Notes under the pieces: model-generated
The model's input: the letters and a program-made list of their open reading frames with translations, nothing else
Databases searched by the model: none
What the model was told of the DNA's origin: nothing
Made by a program: the position numbers and the translations under genes
Shown here: positions 6,703 through 14,899 of the stretch, one piece after another
Position numbering within the stretch: position 1 is the first letter of the stretch
Layout: every line of letters begins with the position of its first letter
From: Collinsella sp. AF33-16
GTDB taxonomy: Bacteria > Actinomycetota > Coriobacteriia > Coriobacteriales > Coriobacteriaceae
Direction of reading: 5' to 3'
DNA: 22,262 nucleotides
NCBI RefSeq assembly: GCF_003475325.1
Contig: NZ_QRQC01000023.1
Location: 1-22,262, forward strand

Positions 6703-7503
6703 CTAAACAAGTTGAAGGTTGATGACGATGACGCAGATGAGCAGCAGCGCCGTCACCACCGCAGCCAGCGCATCCCCGCGGCGAAATGCAAGCGCATGCA
6801 GGCGCGTGCGGCCCTGCTCACCGTGATAGCAGCGTGCATCCATGGCAGCAGACAGCGTCTCGGCATGGCGGAACACGCCCGTGAACAGCGGAATCGCCAC
6901 ACTGCCGAGCATACGCACGCCGCCGAGCGGACCTCCCGTCACGCGTGCACCGCGGCTTGCCTGCGCATCGGCCGTCTGCTTCATCTCGGTGGCAAACTGC
7001 GGCATAAAGCGTAGCGCGATACCCATGATCATGCCGAGCTCGTGCGCAGGAAGTCCCACACGCGCAAACGGCGCGAGCAGGCGCTCAAAGCCCGCGGTGA
7101 GGTCGAGCGTGGGCGTGGTGAGCGTAATGGCGCTCATGCCGGCCATCATCAACGTCAGGCGGCACGCCATAAAGGCGGCAGAACGCAGTGAGCCCTCGCT
7201 TATCTGCAGAAAGCCGAGCTGCCACAGGATGCGCCCACTCTGATCGGTAAACAAGTTGAGCACCGCGACCACGACGACGATTGCCAGCAGCGGCGCCATC
7301 GATGATAGGACCCGGCGCAACGGCACCCGGGACACGGCATAGATCAGCACGGCGAAAATTGCGACCGGGGCCAGTCCGCGGAAGCCGCCGACGGTCAGCG
7401 TCGTGATCAAAAACACAAAGCCCAGGAGCAGCTTGGTGCGCGGATCCAGGCGATGGATCGCACTATCGCCGGGATAGTAACTGCCAAACGAAAACGCCTC
7501 CAT
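6703..7503 (-). CDS. ecfT: ECF transporter transmembrane subunit EcfT
   Basis: This 266-residue integral membrane protein is the energy-coupling scaffold that joins the ATPases to the S component. The start is typical: YYPGDSAIHRLDPRTKLLL. Several hydrophobic spans follow (about 25-45, 55-75, 100-130, 245-265). The C-terminal cytoplasmic part has the two Ala-Arg coupling motifs that dock on the ATPases: ASRGAR (about 184-189), and AMDARCY followed by GRTRL. Its ATG shares one base with the stop of the ATPase gene (TAATG), so translation is probably coupled. The second coupling motif has Cys where Gly is usual. Confidence 0.92.
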   Translation of the reverse strand: MEAFSFGSYYPGDSAIHRLDPRTKLLLGFVFLITTLTVGGFRGLAPVAIFAVLIYAVSRVPLRRVLSSMAPLLAIVVVVAVLNLFTDQSGRILWQLGFLQISEGSLRSAAFMACRLTLMMAGMSAITLTTPTLDLTAGFERLLAPFARVGLPAHELGMIMGIALRFMPQFATEMKQTADAQASRGARVTGGPLGGVRMLGSVAIPLFTGVFRHAETLSAAMDARCYHGEQGRTRLHALAFRRGDALAAVVTALLLICVIVINLQLV

Positions 7504-9407
7504 TAGCAGCCCTCCTCTCGCGCGACCGTCTTGGATTTAGCAATGTCCGAGACGTTAGAAGAACCGTCTGAGCGACCGATCAGCAAATTTGCCAACTCGT
7601 CGGCCAACGACTCAACCGTATAGAGCCCGCCGCAACGCAGCGGCACGCCCGCTTCCGAGAGCGCCAACGCCATGCGCTGGGCGGCGGGAACGCCCAAGCC
7701 GATCGATTTAAGCTCATCCGCATGCGCAAAAACCTGAGCGGGCGTGCCCTCAGCAAACACCGTGCCCTCGTTCATCACGACAATACGATCGCAGCAATTG
7801 GCAAGGTCATCCATACTGTGTGAGACCATGACGACGGTCAGGACCCCATGGTGAAGTCGATCGATGAGCTCCAGGAAATCACTGCGCGCCGCCGGATCGA
7901 GTCCCGCCATAGGCTCATCGAGTACCAGGACCTCGGGCTCCATGGCAAGCACGCCGGCAAACGCCACGCGCCGCTGTTGGCCACCCGAAAGCTCAAAGGG
8001 ACTCTTGTCGCCCACCGTGGCCAAGTCGAGGCCCACGCGCGCGAGCGATGACTCAACGCGGCGGACAACCTCGGCCTGCGACAAGCCAAGGTTGTGCGGG
8101 CCAAACGCCACGTCCTGCGTCACGGTTTCGGCAAACAGCTGACGCTCGGGATATTGAAACACCACGCCGACCTTGGCCTTAACCGCGGCGGCATCTTTCT
8201 TGTTTGCCAGGTCGAGCCCCAGTGCGCGAACGAATCCCTCCTGGGGGCGAATCAAACCGTTGAGATGCTGGACCAGCGTCGACTTACCCGAGCCGGTATG
8301 ACCTGCCAGCCCCAGAAACTCCCCGCGATGCACCGTCAGCGAAACATCGCGTAGCGCCCAGGGGCTGTTTGGATCGTTGCCCCAAAGAGCCTGTTTGCTC
8401 GATGCGTCCGCAGTGGCCGAGCGCTTGTGCCAGCGGCGACGCTCGCGAGCGCTCAGCGAGTAACTATACGAGAGGTGGGAAATCTCGATAACGGGCTCCG
8501 AAACATTTGTCTCGTCGGTCTCGGAGGAGGCATTGTCGGGCACGCGAGCATCGGGCACGGAAGGCCGCTCCGTGGCGCCCGCCACATTTCGCTCAACATA
8601 AGCCTGCGCAATCTCGGCGACCATATCCGCCTCGCGCACCTTTGCACAAACGGGCACGCCCCTCGCAGATAGTGCCCTGCCCAGACAGCACGACGCCGGC
8701 ATATCCAGGTTGAGCTGCGCGAGTTCGTCCGCCCGCGTCAGAATCTCCTCGGGCGTACCGAGCATGGCAACGCGCCCCGCCCGAAACACCGCGACACGAT
8801 CGGCCTCGGCGGCCTCTTCCATAAAGTGCGTAATCATCACGATGGTCATGCCGCGTTCGTGCAGCACGTGACAGGCCTTCATAAGGCCCTTGCGCCCGCG
8901 CGGATCGAGCATCGAGGACGCCTCGTCCAAAATGAGCACGCGCGGTTCCATGGCGAGCACACCGGCAAGCGCCACACGCTGCTTTTGACCGCCCGAAAGC
9001 GCATGGGTCTCGTGGCGCTCAAAGCCCACCAGGCCCACGCCCTTCAGCGCCTCGCGTACGCGCTGCGCAATTTGCGCCGATGGCACGCCAAGGTTTTCGG
9101 GACCGAACGCAACGTCATCTTCGACAAGCGTTGCCACCAGCTGGTCGTCGGGATTCTGGAACACCATGCCTGCGGTCGAACGAATGTCGTAGACCAGCTC
9201 GGGATCGGACGCATCCATACCGTTGATACGTACCGTGCCCGCATCGGGCTGCAGCAGCGCATTCAGATGCTTGGCAAACGTCGACTTGCCCGACCCATTG
9301 CCACCGAGGATGCAGAAAAACTCCCCGTCCTCGATGTTCAGATCGACACCGTCGAGTGCCGACACGGCACCGTCATAGCTAAAGGAAACGCCCCGACACT
9401 CAATCAT
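7503..9407 (-). CDS. ecfA: ECF transporter ATPase, EcfA1-EcfA2 fusion
   Basis: This 634-residue protein holds two complete ABC ATPase domains in one chain, where most ECF systems use two genes of about 280 codons. Domain 1: Walker A GGNGSGKST (35-43), Q84, LSGGQ (137-141), D161-E162, His194. Domain 2: Walker A GHTGSGKST (369-377), Q418, LSGGQ (473-477), D497-E498, His530. Both look catalytically intact; domain 1 has DEAS where domain 2 has DEPM. A linker of about 65 residues (240-305), partly polar and low in order, joins them. A basic insertion (about 318-350) sits early in domain 2. The start overlaps the ribU stop (ATGA) and the stop touches ecfT. It powers vitamin uptake at the membrane. 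Confidence 0.93.
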   Translation of the reverse strand: MIECRGVSFSYDGAVSALDGVDLNIEDGEFFCILGGNGSGKSTFAKHLNALLQPDAGTVRINGMDASDPELVYDIRSTAGMVFQNPDDQLVATLVEDDVAFGPENLGVPSAQIAQRVREALKGVGLVGFERHETHALSGGQKQRVALAGVLAMEPRVLILDEASSMLDPRGRKGLMKACHVLHERGMTIVMITHFMEEAAEADRVAVFRAGRVAMLGTPEEILTRADELAQLNLDMPASCCLGRALSARGVPVCAKVREADMVAEIAQAYVERNVAGATERPSVPDARVPDNASSETDETNVSEPVIEISHLSYSYSLSARERRRWHKRSATADASSKQALWGNDPNSPWALRDVSLTVHRGEFLGLAGHTGSGKSTLVQHLNGLIRPQEGFVRALGLDLANKKDAAAVKAKVGVVFQYPERQLFAETVTQDVAFGPHNLGLSQAEVVRRVESSLARVGLDLATVGDKSPFELSGGQQRRVAFAGVLAMEPEVLVLDEPMAGLDPAARSDFLELIDRLHHGVLTVVMVSHSMDDLANCCDRIVVMNEGTVFAEGTPAQVFAHADELKSIGLGVPAAQRMALALSEAGVPLRCGGLYTVESLADELANLLIGRSDGSSNVSDIAKSKTVAREEGC

Positions 9408-9994
9408 GCGCGGCCTTTGACCTGGTCCTTTTTAGGCGTGATGAGGTTGGAGACTGCTTTATACACCGCTAGCGTCAACACCGAGTTAAGCACGGTCTTG
9501 ATAAGGTTGAACGGCAGCACGGCAGGAATCATAAGCGGGGCGATCACATCGACCGAGCCATACCAGAACCATACGCCAATGGTAAGGTTTGCGACCATAG
9601 ACAACGCCGTAGCGGCAATGACACCGAACACTAGGCCAATCACGGCACCCTTATAGGTATGCATCTTCTGGTACACGATAGCCGCGGGCAGAATGTAGCC
9701 CAGCGTGGCAACCAGGTTCATAAGTGCGCCGACCCAATCGCCCGTGGTAAGCGCATGGATAACAATCGCCATAGCGGCAACAGCAGTACCGGCGCCAGGA
9801 CCATACGCAAAACCGCACACCATCGCCGGCACCAGCGACGGGTCATACGTCAAAAACGGCGCCGAAGGAAGGATAGGCAGCTGCACGTACATAAACAGGG
9901 CGCCCAAGGCACACATCAGCGCCATGGTAACGAGCTGTTTGGTGCTCCACCTATTCGTGTTCTCAAAATGGATATGCTGCGACTGTTCAGACAT
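9404..9994 (-). CDS. ribU: Riboflavin ECF transporter S component RibU
   Basis: This 196-residue membrane protein with about six hydrophobic spans is the substrate-binding S component. The first span carries the Ala-rich segment TMALMCALGALFMYV that contacts EcfT. YDPSLVPAMVCGFAYGPGAG is typical of RibU. The FMN riboswitch directly upstream fixes riboflavin as the likely substrate. The start is ATG at 9992-9994, preceded by AGGTGAT. An upstream in-frame ATG at 10013-10015 lies inside the riboswitch 3' end and is rejected. The gene overlaps the fused ATPase gene by four bases, and with ecfT gives a dedicated transporter in one operon. Confidence 0.93.
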   Translation of the reverse strand: MSEQSQHIHFENTNRWSTKQLVTMALMCALGALFMYVQLPILPSAPFLTYDPSLVPAMVCGFAYGPGAGTAVAAMAIVIHALTTGDWVGALMNLVATLGYILPAAIVYQKMHTYKGAVIGLVFGVIAATALSMVANLTIGVWFWYGSVDVIAPLMIPAVLPFNLIKTVLNSVLTLAVYKAVSNLITPKKDQVKGRA

Positions 9995-10006
9995 AAGATC
10001 ACCTGC

Positions 10007-10189
10007 CTCTTTCATCCGGACTCTAACCGTTGGTACTGGGATCTCACCAGTTCAGCCGGTATGCGAACCAACACACGCTCGGGTCGCGGACTCATCGGCT
10101 CGGTCGCAGACGCCTCGCCTGCTCCGCGGCACCCCTTTGGCACCGCCCGATTTACCGCCAGTAGGGAATTCCACCCCGCCCTGAAACAG
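10007..10189 (-). promoter_or_regulatory. FMN riboswitch (RFN element)
   Basis: On the minus strand, the conserved blocks appear in order: GGGCGGGGTGGAATTCCCTA then CTGGCGGTAAATC, then GAGCCGATGAGTC and CCGCGACCC, then CTGGTGAGATCCCAG, and finally GTCCGGATGAAAGAGG. The closing stem pairs TTTCA at the 5' end with TGAAA at the 3' end. The ribU ribosome site AGGTGAT begins only about three bases after that stem, and no separate terminator hairpin with T-run separates them. Control by blocking translation start when FMN is bound therefore seems likely (inference). Confidence 0.95.
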
Positions 10190-10197
10190 CACTTGCA

Positions 10198-10225
10198 AGT
10201 GTAGCACGAGCAATCGTTCGCGCAA
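10198..10225 (-). promoter_or_regulatory. Promoter of the ribU operon
   Basis: On the minus strand, TTGCGC (10220-10225) and TACACT (10198-10203) are 16 bases apart. They place the transcription start a few bases before the riboswitch. Spacing and position support a vegetative promoter. Confidence 0.65.
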
Positions 10226-10263
10226 GTATGCCGAGGGTAATTTGTGGTGGGGATCAGTTGCCA

Positions 10264-10460
10264 CAACAACCACGTTCCCCACCCATCCCAAAGTAGCGCG
10301 CCTTTCGCGCAAAGCGCGAAACAGCGAAGGGGACAAGCCACTGCAACAACCACATCCTCCACTCGCCCCAAAGCGGCGCGCCTTTCGCGGCAAAGCCGCG
10401 AAACAGCGACCGGGACACGTATTCCCAACAACCAAGTCCTCCGCCCACGCCGACCTCAAG
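10264..10460. repeat. Tandem array of about 80-bp units with internal hairpins
   Basis: Two full units (from 10264 and 10344) and a partial third (from 10426) start with CAACAACCA, giving periods of 80 and 82 bases. Each full unit carries a perfect hairpin with an AAA loop: TTTCGCGC/GCGCGAAA in the first and TTTCGCGGC/GCCGCGAAA in the second. The extra base pair of the second unit is present in both arms. It is followed by a conserved CAGCGA. No good ORF with a ribosome site crosses the array. The gene-free stretch 9995-10643 consists of the riboswitch, its promoter, this array and the next palindrome. Confidence 0.7.
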
Positions 10461-10472
10461 GCCGTAAACGCA

Positions 10473-10617
10473 GGGAATCCGGGGGCGTGACGGGGGCTTC
10501 TCTCCGGAACATTCCGCAGGACGCAAAGAGGCTCCGCAGCGCGAAGCGCGATGCGGAGCCTCTTTGCATGTCCGAGGACGTTCCGGAGAGAAGCCCCCGT
10601 CACGCCCCCGGATTCCC
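10473..10617. repeat. Long nested palindrome downstream of groEL
   Basis: Arms 10473-10510 and 10580-10617 are perfect inverted repeats of 38 bases, beginning GGGAATCCGG. Inside them lie 12 unpaired bases on each side. A second perfect pair of 16 bases follows (10523-10538 and 10552-10567), topped by GCGC/GCGC around GAA. The two unpaired sides share CCG-(C)-AGGACG as a direct repeat. It begins 27 bases after the groEL stop. There is no T-run beyond it in either direction, so an ordinary intrinsic terminator is doubtful, although it would stop or protect a transcript. Confidence 0.85.
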
Positions 10618-10643
10618 GGTGGGAGTTCTAGACCTTGTCGGCC

Positions 10644-12359
<1,716 letters not shown>

Positions 12360-12377
12360 TCAGAGATTCTGACGAGA

Positions 12378-12671
12378 CTAGGCCTCGACGACAGCGTAGA
12401 TGTCGTCGGCGCGCATCAGCAGATACTTCTCGCCGTCGACCTTGACCTCGTTGCCACCGAACTTACCGTAGATGACAACGTCACCGACCTTGACGTCCAT
12501 GGGGATGCGCTCACCCTTGTCGTTGACCTTGCCAGCGCCAACGGCAACGATGGTGCCGCGCTGCGGCTTCTCCTGAGCGTTGCTGGCGATATACAGACCA
12601 GAAGCGGTCTTCTGCTCGGCCTCGTCGGGCTTGACCAGAACACGATCTGCAAGCGGCTTCAAAGACGACAT
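12378..12671 (-). CDS. groS: Co-chaperonin GroES (Hsp10)
   Basis: This 97-residue protein makes the heptameric lid of GroEL. LKPLADRVLVKPDEAEQKT at the start and GGNEVKVDGEKYLLMRADDI near the end are the family's barrel strands. The mobile loop TASGLYIAS that contacts GroEL is present. The length is typical. AGGAGG precedes the ATG. It is the first gene of the groES-groEL operon, with a promoter candidate and a CIRCE-like site upstream. Confidence 0.97.
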   Translation of the reverse strand: MSSLKPLADRVLVKPDEAEQKTASGLYIASNAQEKPQRGTIVAVGAGKVNDKGERIPMDVKVGDVVIYGKFGGNEVKVDGEKYLLMRADDIYAVVEA

Positions 12672-12743
12672 GCTTGTCTCCTCCTTTTTGGGCCGCGCGG
12701 TTATACCACACGAATTAACCCTTTTTGTTTGCGTACGCGTTGA

Positions 12744-12772
12744 ATGGTACCCACGAATGGCGGGTTATACAA
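12744..12772 (-). promoter_or_regulatory. Possible groES promoter
   Basis: On the minus strand, TTGTAT (12767-12772) and TACCAT (12744-12749) stand 17 bases apart, about 75-100 bases before the groES start. Both hexamers are imperfect. A TATAAC closer to the gene (12703-12708 region) is an alternative -10 with no good -35. Confidence 0.35.
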
Positions 12773-12796
12773 CACGGAGTCAAAAAATCTTATTTT

Positions 12797-12823
12797 TTGG
12801 CACTTAGATTTTCTGAATGCCAG
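12797..12823. promoter_or_regulatory. Degenerate CIRCE-like site upstream of groES
   Basis: TTGGCACTT, nine bases, then GAATGCCAG has the 9-9-9 layout of CIRCE (TTAGCACTC-N9-GAGTGCTAA), with 13 of 18 arm positions matching. CIRCE is the operator of the heat-shock repressor HrcA. The site overlaps the outer arm of the large palindrome at 12809-13007, so the likeness could be a by-product of that structure. No hrcA lies in the window. Confidence 0.35.
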
Positions 12824-13007
12824 GGGATAACTTAGCGGTGGCTCCCGGGGCGGACCGGAGGGCATGAAGTTTGCTGCTCTACAGTCCTGCGCAAGACGGA
12901 AAGCACATTAAGTGCTTTCCTTTGCGTGCGGAACTCGCGACAAACTTCATGCCCTCCGGTCCGCCCCGGGAGGCAGGTTAACTAATTCGGGCCCGGCATT
13001 CAGAAAA
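12809..13007. repeat. Long nested palindrome upstream of groES
   Basis: Three nested sets of arms are seen. The outer 13-bp perfect repeat (12809-12821 with 12995-13007) starts TTTTCTGAATGCC. The middle 32-bp perfect repeat (12842-12873 with 12941-12972) starts CTCCCGGGGCGG. An inner hairpin, GGAAAGCAC/GTGCTTTCC with loop ATTAA (12898-12920), is extended by CGCAA/TTGCG. The joints between outer and middle arms are 20 and 22 bases and carry similar GGATAACTTAG and GGTTAACTAA. It occupies most of the gene-free stretch 12672-13094, between groES and the amidohydrolase gene. No ORF with a ribosome site is inside. Confidence 0.85.
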
Positions 13008-13048
13008 GTCAGTACAGCAAAATGGCGATGCGGATGGTGCGAACAAGA

Positions 13049-13077
13049 AAGGGGCACGTTGCTGAAACGCGCCCCTT
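13049..13077 (-). terminator. Intrinsic terminator of the amidohydrolase gene
   Basis: Read on the minus strand, AAGGGGCGCGTT pairs with AACGTGCCCCTT over 12 bp with one G-T pair and a 5-base loop, then TTCTTGTT follows. It starts 17 bases after the stop. Confidence 0.8.
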
Positions 13078-13094
13078 GTGGGTGGGGTATGGGG

Positions 13095-14732
13095 CTAGCG
13101 CTCGTAGATTAAGTTGCCTGCCAGGTAGGTGGCTTGGACTTTGGTGGCTTGGAGTTCTTGGGGGTCGATGGTGAGCAGGTTTTGGTCCAGGACTACCAGG
13201 TCGGCGTATTTGCCGGGTTCTAGGCTGCCGAGGTTTTGCTCGTCGCCCGCTGCATAGGCGCTGCCCAGGGTGTAGTTGCGCAGGGCTGTTGCTGCATCGA
13301 TGCGCTCGCTCGGCAGCCAGCCGCCCTCGGGCCAGTGGCTTTTGGGGTCTTGGCGCGTGATAGCCGTGTAGAGCACGTTCATGCTGGTAACGGGCGTGAT
13401 AGGGCTGTCAGTACCGAAGGCTTGGCGAATGCCGCGCTGCTTATAGGTTGCAAACGGCCACATGATGCGGCTGCGCTCCATGCCCAAACCGCGCTCGGGG
13501 CCGCCCGGGTCGAGCGTAATGTGACAGGGCTGACTCGAGGCAATCACGTTGAGCTTGCGCAGGCGGTCGATGTCCTCGGGCAGGAGGTTCTCCAGATGCT
13601 CGAGTGTGTTATGGCCGTGCTGGGGCAGGCCGTACAGGTCGGCGGCCTCCTCGAAGATATCCAGCGCGGCATGAATCGCACCGTCGCCGATGACGTGGAT
13701 ACGCACAGTGTGGCCGCGCTCCGCAGCCGCCAGAACCAGCTTACGCATGCGCTCGGCAGGAACTGTCAGACGGCCCTGGTCGCCCGGGAAGCGCGGATTG
13801 GTATAGGGCTCGGTGAGATATGCCGTGTGTTCGCTCGACACGCCGTCGAAGAACTGCTTAAAGCCTGGCGCCGAGAGCAGCGCGTTGTTCGCGTAGCGGG
13901 TCTGCAGCTCTTCCAAGCGCAACTGGTCATCCAGCAGCGTGGGGAACAGATGGGCTCGGATGCCCAACTTGCCGGCTGCCTGTAGCTTGCCGTAGACATC
14001 GTCGCGGATAAAATCGCAGCCCGGCATGGGCATGAGCGACATGTCGCAGATCGAGGTGATGCCCTGCTCGGCCATACGCCTCATTTGATCGGCGTAAGCG
14101 CTTGCAATGCGATCCTCCCCCAGCCACTCAAGGCAGCGCGGAAGCAGCTGCATAGCGGCCGCCTCGTGAGCGATACCCGTGAGCTCGCCGTTTGCATCCT
14201 TGTCGTAGCCACCGCCCGCTGGCGGCTCGCTGTCGCGCGTGACGCCGAGCGCCTCGAGTGCGCGGCTGTTGAGCCACAGCGTATGGCCGTCGCCCGAATA
14301 CATAACGCAGGGGCGATCGGGGAATGCCGCATCGAGCGACGCCTTGGTAGGATGCTCGGGCGGGTCCCAACGGTAGTCGCGCCAGCCCTGAGTCACAACC
14401 CAAGCGTCGTCGGGCAGGTCCTGGGAAAACTCGAGCGCGTGTTGCACCAGCGCCGCCTCGGACGTGCCCATATCCATGAGCATGTACGGCGAGGAGCCGA
14501 CCGAGGTATGGAAGAAGTGCAGATGAGCGTCATGGAAACCTGGGCAGACAAACTGCTCGCCGTAGTCGATAACCGGCGTGGCGGCAGGCGCGGCGGCAAT
14601 CACGTCATCGGGCGCACCGACTGCGACGATACGGTCGCCTGCGATGGCAATCGCCAGCTCGCGGGCGGTATCGATGCCGTCTTGCGCGGTAAAGACGTTC
14701 TTGGAGCGGATAATCCGATCGATATGTTGCAT
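13095..14732 (-). CDS. YtcJ-like metal-dependent amidohydrolase
   Basis: This 545-residue protein belongs to the amidohydrolase superfamily, subgroup amidohydrolase 3 (YtcJ/NfdA-like). Members hydrolyse N-substituted amides or formamides, but the natural substrate is usually unknown. The metal-binding HxH (H70 and H72 in FHDAHLHF), the HVIGDGAIHAALD segment, TLEHLENL with a further histidine, and the late aspartate in FGTDSPITP are present. A short beta-sandwich made of the N- and C-terminal strands (LEPGKYADLVVLDQNLL) frames the barrel. No signal peptide is seen, so it is cytoplasmic. ATGs at 14742, 14736 and 14730 compete; the innermost is chosen for spacing to GGGGAT. The gene is divergent from the M20 gene. 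Confidence 0.85.
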   Translation of the reverse strand: MQHIDRIIRSKNVFTAQDGIDTARELAIAIAGDRIVAVGAPDDVIAAAPAATPVIDYGEQFVCPGFHDAHLHFFHTSVGSSPYMLMDMGTSEAALVQHALEFSQDLPDDAWVVTQGWRDYRWDPPEHPTKASLDAAFPDRPCVMYSGDGHTLWLNSRALEALGVTRDSEPPAGGGYDKDANGELTGIAHEAAAMQLLPRCLEWLGEDRIASAYADQMRRMAEQGITSICDMSLMPMPGCDFIRDDVYGKLQAAGKLGIRAHLFPTLLDDQLRLEELQTRYANNALLSAPGFKQFFDGVSSEHTAYLTEPYTNPRFPGDQGRLTVPAERMRKLVLAAAERGHTVRIHVIGDGAIHAALDIFEEAADLYGLPQHGHNTLEHLENLLPEDIDRLRKLNVIASSQPCHITLDPGGPERGLGMERSRIMWPFATYKQRGIRQAFGTDSPITPVTSMNVLYTAITRQDPKSHWPEGGWLPSERIDAATALRNYTLGSAYAAGDEQNLGSLEPGKYADLVVLDQNLLTIDPQELQATKVQATYLAGNLIYER

Positions 14733-14899
14733 GGGCATCCCCATCTCTGGCAGGAAATTCAACACCCCCGAGTGTACTCCCCCGCCCTTGTAACAAAACC
14801 CCAAGCGGCAAACGGCAACTTTACCAGCCCTAGCGGCAGGTGGCATACTGGAATGAGCTTGTACGATTTTGCGATAAACCAGCAAGGAGCAAATCGACT

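Noticed and set aside
10264..10460. CRISPR array
   Set aside because: Units are adjacent 80-82 base repeats without unique spacers, and no cas gene is present.
10012..10603. Minus-strand ORFs of 139 and 183 codons upstream of ribU
   Set aside because: They read through the FMN riboswitch, its promoter and the tandem repeats, and the resemblance between their segments comes from those repeats.
12672..13094. Unannotated small gene inside the palindrome near groES
   Set aside because: The short ORFs there have no ribosome site and coincide with inverted-repeat arms.
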